Below, in pieces: positions 1 through 8,294 of a stretch of DNA of 64,000 bases. The notes under the pieces were generated by a model, which was given only the letters and a program-made list of their open reading frames with translations, did no database searches and was not told the DNA's origin. The stretch is from positions 1-64,000 of the forward strand of contig JAAVDO010000006.1 of NCBI GenBank assembly GCA_014801735.1, written 5' to 3'. The translations under genes were made by a program, and so were the position numbers. The DNA comes from Bacteroides sp. GTDB taxonomy: Bacteria > Bacteroidota > Bacteroidia > Bacteroidales > Muribaculaceae. Every line of letters begins with the position of its first letter. Positions within the stretch are counted from its first letter, which is position 1.

Positions 1-90
1 ACTCATTTGAGAGATCTCTTCGACAAATCGAATTTCAAAAATGTCAATGTTCTCTATGAGTCAAGTGAACCGAATTTATTTAATTTTTAA
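1..90 (+). CDS. possible 3' end of an unidentified gene (partial)
   Basis: The first frame is open from base 1 to a TAA at 88-90 and encodes 29 residues (it includes LRDLFDKSNF and ends EPNLFNF). The mix of charged and hydrophobic residues looks protein-like. I do not recognise the family, and the stretch is too short to exclude chance. The gene would begin outside the window. Confidence 0.35.
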   Translation, partial: THLRDLFDKSNFKNVNVLYESSEPNLFNF

Positions 91-136
91 CCACGTCCAT
101 TTTTAGTGGACAGTAGTGAGTTTTTCAAATATTTTC

Positions 137-156
137 GCTAATAATGGCTAATAATG
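137..156. repeat. tandem 10-bp repeat GCTAATAATG x2
   Basis: Two exact head-to-tail copies of GCTAATAATG lie 50-70 bp upstream of the dnaN promoter element. The spacing is about one helical turn, which would suit a DNA-binding protein contacting one face of the helix. No regulator is identified. Confidence 0.5.
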
Positions 157-207
157 CATTTGCCATTGGACTCTACGATCTGATAAATCGCAGAGGGATT
201 TGTGACG

Positions 208-254
208 TTAGGGGCAGGTGCGCATTGATTTGTCAAATATATTTGCTACCTTTG
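208..254 (+). promoter_or_regulatory. dnaN promoter with 17-bp shared upstream element
   Basis: TTAGGGGCAGGTGCGCA spans 208-224. It is followed by TTG at 225-227, 19 bases, then TACCTTTG at 247-254, a Bacteroidetes -7 box. The element lies 22 bases from the -7 box, the same distance as in the rfbD copy (33799-33845). A further copy sits on the minus strand at 22283-22302. Transcription should start near 261, leaving a leader of about 180 nt before dnaN. Confidence 0.7.
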
Positions 255-308
255 TTGATTGTTAGACTACTGAGGGATTTACCCGCTGACAAGTAGCTGA
301 CGCTAAAG

Positions 309-424
309 AGAACTCATTTTAACTTATCATCGAATGTTAACAGAGAGCTCACCAACATCTGACAGATGCTTCAAATGGGCACACGAAAGCTCAGAAAACA
401 TGGCAGAGAGTTGAAATGAGTTCT
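309..424 (+). promoter_or_regulatory. structured dnaN leader closed by an 11-bp inverted repeat
   Basis: AGAACTCATTT (309-319) is the exact reverse complement of AAATGAGTTCT (414-424). The enclosed 94 bases contain a CATCT-GAC-AGATG hairpin (356-368) and a possible GAGCT/AGCTC pairing (345-349 with 388-392). The stem ends 19 nt before the dnaN ATG, so the structure could affect translation. I do not recognise a known RNA family. Confidence 0.4.
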
Positions 425-443
425 GCAAACCAATAGGAAAATC

Positions 444-1571
444 ATGAAATTTAACGTTCCCAGCAAAACACTCTATTCCTTTGTTTCGGCCGTAAGTAAA
501 GTGATCAACTCGAAGAACGCCCTGACAATACTGAATAACTTTCTCTTTACACTGGATGACAATATTCTGACCGTAAAAGCATCGGATACTGAAAATTCGC
601 TCGTAGCGACACTTGAGGTGGCAGAAGCGGAAGGATCAGGTTCGTTCTGCCTAGATGCGCATAGAATGGTTGATCTCCTGAAAGAGATGCCTAATCAGGG
701 AATGACTTTCGATATCAATGATGACACGCTGGAAACGGTTATCTCATATCCGAACGGAGTGTATAACACGGCCGCCATACCCGGGTCAGAATATCCCCTG
801 ACATTGGCCATGGATAACGAAGGCCAGTCGGTGGAATTCGATATCACATCGGAGCAGGCCCTAAGAGGTATAGAGAACACGATTTTCGCAGTAGGTTCTG
901 ATGATCTGCGTCCTCAGATGATGGGAATTCTATGGGACGTAAAACCGGATAAAATCGTTTTCGTCGCTACAGACACCCGCAAACTGGTGCGCTACACTGA
1001 CCGCTCGATCAAACCAGAGGCGCAGTGCTCATTCATTCTTCCTGTGAAACCTGCAACCGTGCTCAAGAACGTATTCGGTAAGGAAGAAAACATTCACGTG
1101 ACAATCACTGAGAAGAGCGTATGCTTCCAGTCGGAATCCTATAAATTTGACTGCCGCCAGATAAAGGGTGGCTTCCCGGATTACAACAGAGTAATACCAC
1201 CATCGAATCCGAATATACTGACAGTAGACAGAATGTCGATGATCAATGCCGTAAGACGTGTAACTGTATTCGGTAATGATGGCAATGGCCTGATAAGATT
1301 TAATCTGAGCGACAATAATCTTCTGCTTACAGCACAAGACAGCGGAAACGGCACTTCGGGGCGCGAAACTGTGGCTTGCGACTACACCGGCAAGAATATG
1401 GTGATAGGATTCAGCGGTCCATACATTCTTGACATCTATTCGACAATACAGGCACCGGAAGTTGTCATGAAACTTGCCGATCCGAGCCGGCCGGCAGTGT
1501 GCGTTCCCGCAGAGCAGGAGCCTGACACCGAACTACTGATGATACTCATGCCAATGAATATCATTGACTAA
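444..1571 (+). CDS. dnaN: DNA polymerase III subunit beta (sliding clamp)
   Basis: This 375-residue protein has the usual length and pattern of the bacterial beta clamp: three repeated domains of about 125 residues that dimerise into a ring around DNA and tether polymerase III and repair factors. The N-terminus (MKFNVPSKTLYSFVSAVSKV) and the C-terminal hydrophobic end (LMILMPMNIID) fit the family. The ATG at 444 is the only sensible start. No dnaA is adjacent. The gene stands first in a rightward series of replication, repair and cofactor genes, and is preceded by a long structured leader and a promoter carrying the 17-bp element. The assignment is firm. Confidence 0.97.
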   Translation: MKFNVPSKTLYSFVSAVSKVINSKNALTILNNFLFTLDDNILTVKASDTENSLVATLEVAEAEGSGSFCLDAHRMVDLLKEMPNQGMTFDINDDTLETVISYPNGVYNTAAIPGSEYPLTLAMDNEGQSVEFDITSEQALRGIENTIFAVGSDDLRPQMMGILWDVKPDKIVFVATDTRKLVRYTDRSIKPEAQCSFILPVKPATVLKNVFGKEENIHVTITEKSVCFQSESYKFDCRQIKGGFPDYNRVIPPSNPNILTVDRMSMINAVRRVTVFGNDGNGLIRFNLSDNNLLLTAQDSGNGTSGRETVACDYTGKNMVIGFSGPYILDIYSTIQAPEVVMKLADPSRPAVCVPAEQEPDTELLMILMPMNIID

Positions 1572-1627
1572 GACAAAGATCGTCAAAAGCTGGCAAACGC
1601 AATCAGTACAATCGCAAAAGCAAGGAT

Positions 1628-2425
1628 ATGGAACTCAAACTGGAGAGACCCATCATATTTTTTGATCTGGAGACTACGGGCACCAACATTACCAACGATA
1701 GGATAGTAGAAATAACGGTGCTGAAAGTGGAACCTGGCCAAAGCAATCCGCAGCCTTACACGCGCAGAGTGAACCCCGGAATGCCAATCCCGGCGGAAGC
1801 TACTGCAATCCATCATATAACAGATGAGGATGTGGCAAACGAACCGACTTTCGACAAGATAGCTGCAGGTGTAGCAAAATTCTTTGAAGGATGTGATATA
1901 GCGGGCTATAACTCTACAAGGTTTGATGTACCGATGCTCGACGAAGAGTTTCACAGAGCTGGAATAAGATTTGATTTCTCGAAAGCTCGCTTCATAGACG
2001 TACAGAACATATTCCACAAGAAGGAACAGCGCACACTGGTAGCTGCTTACCGATTCTATTGCAACAAGGAGCTGGAACAAGCACACTCATCGGATGCCGA
2101 CACAATGGCTACCTATGAAGTGCTCAAAGCCCAGCTTGACAAATATCCAGATCTCGAAAACAATATCGGGACGTTGGCAGAATTCTCGGCCATGAACAGA
2201 AATGTAGACTTCATGGGCAGGCTTGTGTATGATGACAATGGCCGCGAGATAGTGAATTTCGGCAAACATAAAGGGCATCCTGCTGAGGAAGTACTGAGAA
2301 AGGAACCGGGATATTTCGACTGGGTGATGAAGGGAGATTTCTCGAGAAATACCAAGGACTGTTTCAGAATGATACACGACAGGATTCTTGCCTCACGCGG
2401 GAGCAAAAATCATCAGCATCAATAA
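1628..2425 (+). CDS. DnaQ-like 3'-5' exonuclease
   Basis: This is a DEDDh exonuclease of 265 residues. Exo I is DLETTG at 13-18 (D13, E15). Exo II is in GYNSTRFDVPML, with D100. Exo III is HSSDAD at 153-158. These residues bind the two metals that hydrolyse 3'-terminal nucleotides. After the nuclease domain comes a C-terminal segment (about 205-245, with VNFGKHKGHPAEEVL and a WVMKGDF stretch) that commonly follows this nuclease in Bacteroidetes. Its place 56 bp after dnaN suggests a proofreading-type role, the epsilon function, but it could equally serve repair or RNA turnover, so no gene symbol is given. Confidence 0.9.
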   Translation: MELKLERPIIFFDLETTGTNITNDRIVEITVLKVEPGQSNPQPYTRRVNPGMPIPAEATAIHHITDEDVANEPTFDKIAAGVAKFFEGCDIAGYNSTRFDVPMLDEEFHRAGIRFDFSKARFIDVQNIFHKKEQRTLVAAYRFYCNKELEQAHSSDADTMATYEVLKAQLDKYPDLENNIGTLAEFSAMNRNVDFMGRLVYDDNGREIVNFGKHKGHPAEEVLRKEPGYFDWVMKGDFSRNTKDCFRMIHDRILASRGSKNHQHQ

Positions 2426-2477
2426 AACGTCAACCCTCTACCCCACCACCCGGCAAACTCAACAAATTACGACCAGC

Positions 2478-3695
2478 ATGCTGAAAGGAAAACATATAAT
2501 ACTCGGAATTACCGGCGGGATAGCCGCCTATAAATCGGTGACCCTTCTGCGCGGTCTGGTGAAAGCCGGAGCCGAAGTACAGGTTGTGATCACTCCTGCA
2601 GGAAAAGAATTTATCACGCCGGTCACATTGTCGGCTCTATCGGGCAAACCGGTCGTCAGCGAGTTTTTCAGTGCAAATACCGGCGAGTGGCATAGTCATG
2701 TTGATTTAGGATTGTGGGCCGACGCGATGGTGATAGCACCTGCAACGGCATCGTCGATAGCCAAGATGGCAAATGGAGTGGCAGACAATATGCTCATAAC
2801 AACATATCTTTCGGCAAAAGCTCCAGTATTCATCGCTCCGGCGATGGATCTCGACATGATGGCCCACCCAACGACTCAGAGGAATATTGCGCTTCTGAGA
2901 TCGTATGGCAACCATATTATAGAACCGAAAGAAGGCGAACTCGCAAGCCATCTGACAGGTAAAGGGCGAATGGAAGAGCCCGAAAAAATCGTGGAGATTC
3001 TGGATAGATTCTTTGATTCGCAAAAGGATCTGGCCGGGAAAAAGATAATGATAACCGCCGGACCAACCTACGAGAGAATAGATCCCGTGAGATTCATAGG
3101 GAATTTCTCGACCGGGAAAATGGGGTTTGCAATAGCCGATGAAGCGGCCCGCCGTGGAGCAGAAGTGACTGTCGTATCTGGACCTGTCAGCGTAGAGCCG
3201 CAAGAAGCAGGCGTAAATGTTGTCAGAATCGAATCTGCAAGAGAGATGCTCAGAGCCTGCGAGGAACTGTGGCCGCAAACAGATATCGCCATAATGGCGG
3301 CAGCTGTTGCAGACTACGCGCCGGCACACAATCGCGATAAGAAAATTAAGCGGGAACATACAGAGGTCCCGACTCTGGAACTCGTGAAAAACCCTGACAT
3401 TGCCGCTACTCTCGGAAAAGAAAAGAAAGAAGGACAGATGCTAATAGGATTCGCCCTTGAAACAGATCATGCATCGGCCAACGGAAAAGAGAAGCTGGAA
3501 AGGAAAAACCTTGACATGATTGTGGTGAATTCGCTGTCGGATACCGGTGCCGGTTTCGGAGTAGATACAAATAAGGTGACAATCATAAGCCGCTCAGGCG
3601 ACGAGAAGGAGTTTGAACTGAAAAGCAAACGAGAAGTGGCACGTGATATCATTGACGAAATATCTGCCAAACTATCGCAAACAGAATCAGATTAA
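2478..3695 (+). CDS. coaBC: bifunctional phosphopantothenoylcysteine decarboxylase/phosphopantothenate-cysteine ligase
   Basis: CoaBC catalyses two consecutive steps of coenzyme A synthesis: it joins 4'-phosphopantothenate to cysteine (CoaB half), then decarboxylates the product on FMN (CoaC half). The CoaC domain starts MLKGKHIILGITGGIAAYK and has the catalytic-type His in WHSHVDL (H74). The CoaB domain begins near 190 with AGPTYERIDPVRFI, NFSTGKMG and MAAAVADYAP. The ATG at 2478 is chosen because the family begins here; an upstream in-frame ATG at 2388 would add 30 unrelated residues and overlap the exonuclease gene. The flavin-domain motif is PAMDLDMM, and no Cys lies just before GKGRM. 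Confidence 0.93.
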   Translation: MLKGKHIILGITGGIAAYKSVTLLRGLVKAGAEVQVVITPAGKEFITPVTLSALSGKPVVSEFFSANTGEWHSHVDLGLWADAMVIAPATASSIAKMANGVADNMLITTYLSAKAPVFIAPAMDLDMMAHPTTQRNIALLRSYGNHIIEPKEGELASHLTGKGRMEEPEKIVEILDRFFDSQKDLAGKKIMITAGPTYERIDPVRFIGNFSTGKMGFAIADEAARRGAEVTVVSGPVSVEPQEAGVNVVRIESAREMLRACEELWPQTDIAIMAAAVADYAPAHNRDKKIKREHTEVPTLELVKNPDIAATLGKEKKEGQMLIGFALETDHASANGKEKLERKNLDMIVVNSLSDTGAGFGVDTNKVTIISRSGDEKEFELKSKREVARDIIDEISAKLSQTESD

Positions 3696-3721
3696 GCGAT
3701 GAGCGCATAAAGCGACCGACC

Positions 3722-4624
3722 ATGCGAAAAGGGGCACTTTTAATCATCCCGCTGCTGCAATTCTGCGTAACAACCATTTCGGCACAAGAGCTGAAATGTG
3801 TGATAGAGGTGAACACTTCAAAACTGCAGAATACCCACAAGGCACTCTTTGAGAATCTTGAGGAAACCATGCGCGGATATATGAACAGCACCCGCTTCAG
3901 CAATGTGCAGATCGCGCCAGAAGAAAAGATAGAATGCCGATTACTGCTGACCGTTGACGGCTATGATAATGAGCGTGTGAACGGAGAGCTCCTCGTGCAA
4001 AGCACCCGTCCAGTGTATGACAGTAGTTATACCACTACACTGCTGAATTTCAGAGACCAGAAGGTTGAATTCGAGTTTTCGGAGGGCGACAGGATAATAT
4101 TCAACCGCGAGGAGAACACGAGCAGCCTCGCAGCCCTGCTTGACTTTTATGCATATATGATTTTAGGACTCGACTTTGACAGCTTTTCGCTGAAAGGTGG
4201 CAATGAGTTCTATGATAACGCGGCAGCAATAGTTAACCGAGCACAACCGTCGGGCGACAGCGGCTGGAAAATCTTTCAGGACGACCGAAACAGAAGTGCG
4301 CTACTCAACGCGTTTACCGATGTATCGACATCCGGAATACGAGAGATGATTTACGACTATCACCGTAAGGGTCTCGACCAAATGACCGTGAATCCAAACA
4401 AAGGCCGAGCCGTGATAATAGATTGTCTATCGATTCTCGAGGAGATTAACAGCAAAAAGCATCAGAGCATTATCACTAATCTGATAAAAGATTCTAAACT
4501 TGACGAAATCAGGAATCTCTATTCAGCCGCAAAACCGGACGAAAAGAGAAAGGTAGCCTCAATATTTGAACAACTTTACCCAACCGAGCAACTATTTGAG
4601 AACCATTCAACATCAGAAATCTGA
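3722..4624 (+). CDS. DUF4835 family secreted protein (possible PorD-like)
   Basis: This 300-residue protein has an N-terminal signal peptide (residues 1-21, ending ISAQ) and the make-up of the DUF4835 family. The coaBC-DUF4835-recN order is a common Bacteroidetes arrangement and supports the call. Some annotation systems link this family to the type IX secretion system under the name PorD; I cannot test that link here, and no other secretion genes are nearby. It starts 26 bp after coaBC and ends 5 bp before recN, so the three genes are probably co-transcribed. It is likely exported to the periplasm. Confidence 0.82.
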   Translation: MRKGALLIIPLLQFCVTTISAQELKCVIEVNTSKLQNTHKALFENLEETMRGYMNSTRFSNVQIAPEEKIECRLLLTVDGYDNERVNGELLVQSTRPVYDSSYTTTLLNFRDQKVEFEFSEGDRIIFNREENTSSLAALLDFYAYMILGLDFDSFSLKGGNEFYDNAAAIVNRAQPSGDSGWKIFQDDRNRSALLNAFTDVSTSGIREMIYDYHRKGLDQMTVNPNKGRAVIIDCLSILEEINSKKHQSIITNLIKDSKLDEIRNLYSAAKPDEKRKVASIFEQLYPTEQLFENHSTSEI

Positions 4625-4629
4625 CACCT

Positions 4630-6306
4630 ATGCTTGAGACACTACATATTTCAAACTATGCACTTATCGACCAGATCGACATCACATTCGGACCGGGACT
4701 GAACATAATCACCGGTGAGACAGGTGCCGGAAAATCGATAATGTTGGGAGCATTGTCGCTAATTATGGGTGGACGTGCCGACAGCCGCCACGTGAGAAGC
4801 TCTGAAAAGAAATCGGTGATTGAAGCTACGTTTGTCGTTGAAAATCATCCGAAACTTGAGGCGTGGTGTAAGGAAAACGATGTTGACTGGGATGACAAAA
4901 GATGCATACTCAGAAGAGAAATATCACCGACCGGCAGATCGAGAGCTTTTGTAAACGATTCGCCCGTACCCCTGTCCACCCTCAGGGAAGTCGCTATACA
5001 ACTGATTGATATCCATTCACAGCATCAGAATCTGTTGCTCGGAAGACCGGAGTTTCAGACTGATGTTATAGACACTCTTGCCGGAAACGAGAAACTGAGA
5101 GAGGAGCACCGCCATCGCTGGACGACTTTTAAAAATGCACTGCAACGACTGAAAGCGGCCCGGGCACGCGTGAAGAAATCGCGCGAAGAGGAAGAATACT
5201 CACGATATCAGCTGGCTCAACTGACAGATCTGAAAATTGAAAACGCAGACGAGCAGTCAGAATTGGAAAGAAGAAGAGATGTGCTTGACAATCTGGGTCA
5301 GATAAAGGAAGCGCTTGCAACGGCTATCAATGCACTGTCGGCTTCTAACAGCAATGCTATCGATCTTGTGTACGAGGCAAAAAATTCATGCTCAACTCTT
5401 GAATCTGTGATAAAGGCGGAAGAAAACATAGGCGAACGTCTGGAATCGGTTGCCATCGAACTAAGAGATATTTCCGACACACTTTCGGGAATAGATGAGG
5501 ATCTTGCAACAGATCCGGGCGAACTTACCGAAATCGAGAACCGTCTGGACGCATTTTATTCGCTGGAAAAGAAACATCATGTGGAGAGCTTGGCCGAGCT
5601 GATAGAAATACGCGACAGGCTTGCCCGACGACTTAACGAACTTGATGACAGCGAAGGTACCCTGAGTGAACTTGAACGCGAGGCTCGCCGCACACTTGCG
5701 CTGGCAAAAGAGACCGCAGGACAGATAACAAAGTCAAGGGAAAAAGCAGCTCTTGCTTTCAGCCGTCAGCTCGTTGAAAAGGCAACCCCGCTGGGAATGA
5801 AGAATCTGAGATGCGAAGTAAGCATCTCATCGGCAGAACTCAGCGCCAACGGCTCGGATTCATTGGCTTTTATGTTTGCATTCAACAAGAATCAAGAGCT
5901 TATGCCAGTAGGAAATGCAGCCTCGGGAGGCGAAATATCAAGGTTGATGCTCAGCATAAAGTCGATAATCGCCAAACGCATGGAACTACCTTCGATAATC
6001 TTTGACGAGGTAGACACAGGTGTGAGCGGCGATGTGGCCAACCGCATGGGAAATATGATGGGCGAGATCGGCAAGAGCCTGCAGGTGATAGCCATTACCC
6101 ACCTTCCTCAAGTGGCGGCAATGGGCAGTACTCACTATAAGGTATACAAAAAGGACGACGAAGACTCGACTCATACCCACATTATTCCGCTTGCCGAGGA
6201 TAAGCGCGTAGATGAACTCGCAATCATGCTGAGCGGAGATTCTAAAGATCCGGCAGCCAGAGAGGCCGCAAAGGCACTGCTGTCGCGAAGAACAAATAAT
6301 AAGTAA
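4630..6306 (+). CDS. recN: DNA repair protein RecN
   Basis: RecN is an SMC-like ATPase that acts at double-strand breaks. The 558-residue protein has the Walker A motif GETGAGKS at 29-36, a long central coiled-coil region (about 150-390, rich in Glu, Arg, Leu), then the ABC signature ASGGEISRLML, Walker B with IIFDEVDTGVSG, and the switch His in ITHLPQVAAMG. All parts of the split ATPase head are present. The gene follows the DUF4835 gene by 5 bp. Confidence 0.97.
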   Translation: MLETLHISNYALIDQIDITFGPGLNIITGETGAGKSIMLGALSLIMGGRADSRHVRSSEKKSVIEATFVVENHPKLEAWCKENDVDWDDKRCILRREISPTGRSRAFVNDSPVPLSTLREVAIQLIDIHSQHQNLLLGRPEFQTDVIDTLAGNEKLREEHRHRWTTFKNALQRLKAARARVKKSREEEEYSRYQLAQLTDLKIENADEQSELERRRDVLDNLGQIKEALATAINALSASNSNAIDLVYEAKNSCSTLESVIKAEENIGERLESVAIELRDISDTLSGIDEDLATDPGELTEIENRLDAFYSLEKKHHVESLAELIEIRDRLARRLNELDDSEGTLSELEREARRTLALAKETAGQITKSREKAALAFSRQLVEKATPLGMKNLRCEVSISSAELSANGSDSLAFMFAFNKNQELMPVGNAASGGEISRLMLSIKSIIAKRMELPSIIFDEVDTGVSGDVANRMGNMMGEIGKSLQVIAITHLPQVAAMGSTHYKVYKKDDEDSTHTHIIPLAEDKRVDELAIMLSGDSKDPAAREAAKALLSRRTNNK

Positions 6307-6321
6307 CTATTACGGAAAATA

Positions 6322-7077
6322 ATGGAACGAGACGAATATATCTACGGCAGACGAGCCGTTATCGAAGCAATAGATGCGGGTCGCGATATAGACCGCATAC
6401 TGATAGCAAAAGACCTGCAAGGCGATCTGGCACACGAGCTGCTTAATCTGATAAGAAAACACAGATTAGTGTGCCGAAGAGTTCCGGTAGAGAAAATCAA
6501 TTCGATAACCCGCAAGAACCATCAGGGTGTTCTGGCAATTCTATCGCCTGTGAGCTATTATCGATTAGGTGAGATAGTCCCCAATCTCTATGAGGAGGGC
6601 GTGTTGCCGCTGATGATGCTTCTTGACGGCATTACCGACGTTAGAAACTTCGGAGCCATCGCAAGGACATGTGAGTGTGCTGGTGCCAATGCTGTGGTTA
6701 TTCCCGAACGGGGAAGCGTATCTGTAGGCGGTGATGCGGTAAAGACCTCTGCCGGCGCACTGCTGAGGCTACCGGTATGCAGGGAACGCAATATGGCCGG
6801 CGCCGCGAAATTTCTGAGGGAAAACGGTTATAAGATCGTTGCCGTCAGCGAGAAAGCCGATATTAACTATACGCAAGTAGACTATACAGGTCCAGTAGCG
6901 TTAGTGATGGGAGCCGAAGATGTGGGAATCTCATCTGAAGTATTAAAGGAATGCGACACATTTGTGTCGATTCCGATGTTCGGCGATATTGAGTCGCTGA
7001 ATGTGTCGGTCGCTGCAGGCGTAATGCTATATGAAGTAGTGCGCCAGCGTCTGCTAGCAAACCTTGAGGTAATCTGA
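6322..7077 (+). CDS. rlmB: TrmH/RlmB family RNA 2'-O-ribose methyltransferase
   Basis: This SPOUT-class methyltransferase has 251 residues. An N-terminal substrate-binding domain (about 1-85, beginning IYGRRAVIEAI) precedes the knotted catalytic domain. The three motifs are visible: DVRNFGAIARTCECAGA, the GAEDVGISSEVL stretch, and IPMFGDIESLNVSVAAG near the C-terminus. RlmB methylates G2251 of 23S rRNA in E. coli. Closely related paralogues act on other sites, so the family is certain and the exact target inferred. It begins 15 bp after recN. Confidence 0.9.
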   Translation: MERDEYIYGRRAVIEAIDAGRDIDRILIAKDLQGDLAHELLNLIRKHRLVCRRVPVEKINSITRKNHQGVLAILSPVSYYRLGEIVPNLYEEGVLPLMMLLDGITDVRNFGAIARTCECAGANAVVIPERGSVSVGGDAVKTSAGALLRLPVCRERNMAGAAKFLRENGYKIVAVSEKADINYTQVDYTGPVALVMGAEDVGISSEVLKECDTFVSIPMFGDIESLNVSVAAGVMLYEVVRQRLLANLEVI

Positions 7078-7091
7078 ACAACCAACCGAAT

Positions 7092-8294
7092 ATGCCAACA
7101 ATATCCAACCGCGGCGAAATAATGCCCGCCTCGCCTATCAGAAAGCTTGTGCCTCTGGCAAACGCTGCCAAAGCAAGAGGCATAAAGGTGTATCATCTAA
7201 ATATCGGTCAGCCCGATCTTCCTACTCCACCGGAGGGTCTGGAGGTGCTTAAGCATGTCGACCGAGATGTTCTTGAATATAGTCCGTCGGAAGGACTGCT
7301 GTCGCTTCGCAAGAAACTTGCCGAGTACTATCACAGATTCAACATCAACGTTGATGTTGACGACATAATTGTGACCTGCGGCGGCTCGGAGGCGGTTTTG
7401 TTCGCTTTCATGGCATGTCTGGATCCGGGAGACGAAATTATCGTTCCGGAACCGGCCTATGCTAACTACATGGCTTTCGCAATCTCAGCAGGAGCAAAAA
7501 TCGTAACGGTTCCGTCAAGCATCGACTGCGGATTCGCCTTACCTCCGGTTGAAAAATTTGAAGAACTTATTACGCCACGCACCAAAGGTATACTGATCTG
7601 TAACCCTAACAACCCGACCGGATATCTGTATACTCAGCGGGAAATGGATTCACTGCGTGATATTGTGAAAAAGCACAATCTGTTTCTATTCTCAGACGAA
7701 GTATACAGAGAGTTCACATACACTGGTGCACCATATATATCGGCATTCCATCTTAAGGGTATCGAAGATCAGGTTGTTCTGATCGACAGCGTATCGAAGA
7801 GATACAGTGAATGCGGCATACGCATAGGCGCGCTCATCACAAAGCACAAAGAGCTTAAAAAGAATGTGATGAAGTTCTGTCAGGCCCGTCTCAGTCCTCC
7901 CCTGCTCGGTCAGCTGGTTGCCGAGGCATCTATCGACGCATCAGGAGAATATATGCTGAACACATATAACGAGTATGTGGAGCGCAGAAAATTCCTTGTC
8001 GACGGGATCAACCGCATCCCAGGCTGCTATACTCCCATTCCGATGGGTGCATTCTATACTGTCGCCTCGCTACCTGTAGATGATGCCGAGACGTTCTGCG
8101 CATGGTGTCTTGAGGAGTTCGATTATGAAGGAGCTACTGTGATGATGGCTCCGGCCTCGGGATTCTATACCACGCCCGGTATGGGTAAGAATGAAGTTCG
8201 TCTGGCCTACGTATTGAAAAAAGAAGATCTGGCACACGCCCTGAAAGTTCTTGAAGAAGCCCTCAAGGCTTATCCGGGCCGAAAGCTCGGATAA
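7092..8294 (+). CDS. class I PLP-dependent aminotransferase (aspartate-type)
   Basis: This 400-residue fold-type I aminotransferase has PEPAYANY (119-126), CNPNNPTGY (170-178), D202 in FSDEVY, which pairs with the pyridine nitrogen, and the Schiff-base lysine K236 in SVSKRYSECG. The N-terminal IGQPD motif and this length fit the AspC/PatA-like subgroup of class I enzymes. The amino donor cannot be settled from sequence. It starts 14 bp after rlmB, and its TAA overlaps the next ATG by one base. Confidence 0.9.
   Translation: MPTISNRGEIMPASPIRKLVPLANAAKARGIKVYHLNIGQPDLPTPPEGLEVLKHVDRDVLEYSPSEGLLSLRKKLAEYYHRFNINVDVDDIIVTCGGSEAVLFAFMACLDPGDEIIVPEPAYANYMAFAISAGAKIVTVPSSIDCGFALPPVEKFEELITPRTKGILICNPNNPTGYLYTQREMDSLRDIVKKHNLFLFSDEVYREFTYTGAPYISAFHLKGIEDQVVLIDSVSKRYSECGIRIGALITKHKELKKNVMKFCQARLSPPLLGQLVAEASIDASGEYMLNTYNEYVERRKFLVDGINRIPGCYTPIPMGAFYTVASLPVDDAETFCAWCLEEFDYEGATVMMAPASGFYTTPGMGKNEVRLAYVLKKEDLAHALKVLEEALKAYPGRKLG

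Larger units (their letters stand above)
91..443 (+). other. intergenic region upstream of dnaN
   Basis: This 353-base gap holds a tandem 10-mer (137-156), the 17-bp shared element with its promoter (208-254), and a leader of about 180 nt that contains a long inverted repeat (309-424). I see no convincing small gene. Confidence 0.7.

Noticed and set aside
37..52. Shared AAAATGTCAATGTTC at 38-52 and 22171-22185
   Set aside because: A 15-base match is expected about once or more by chance in 64 kb, and its position and strand relative to the 17-bp element differ between the two places.
2388..2477. N-terminal extension of CoaBC from an ATG at 2388
   Set aside because: The extra 30 residues do not match the family and overlap the exonuclease gene; the family start is the ATG at 2478.
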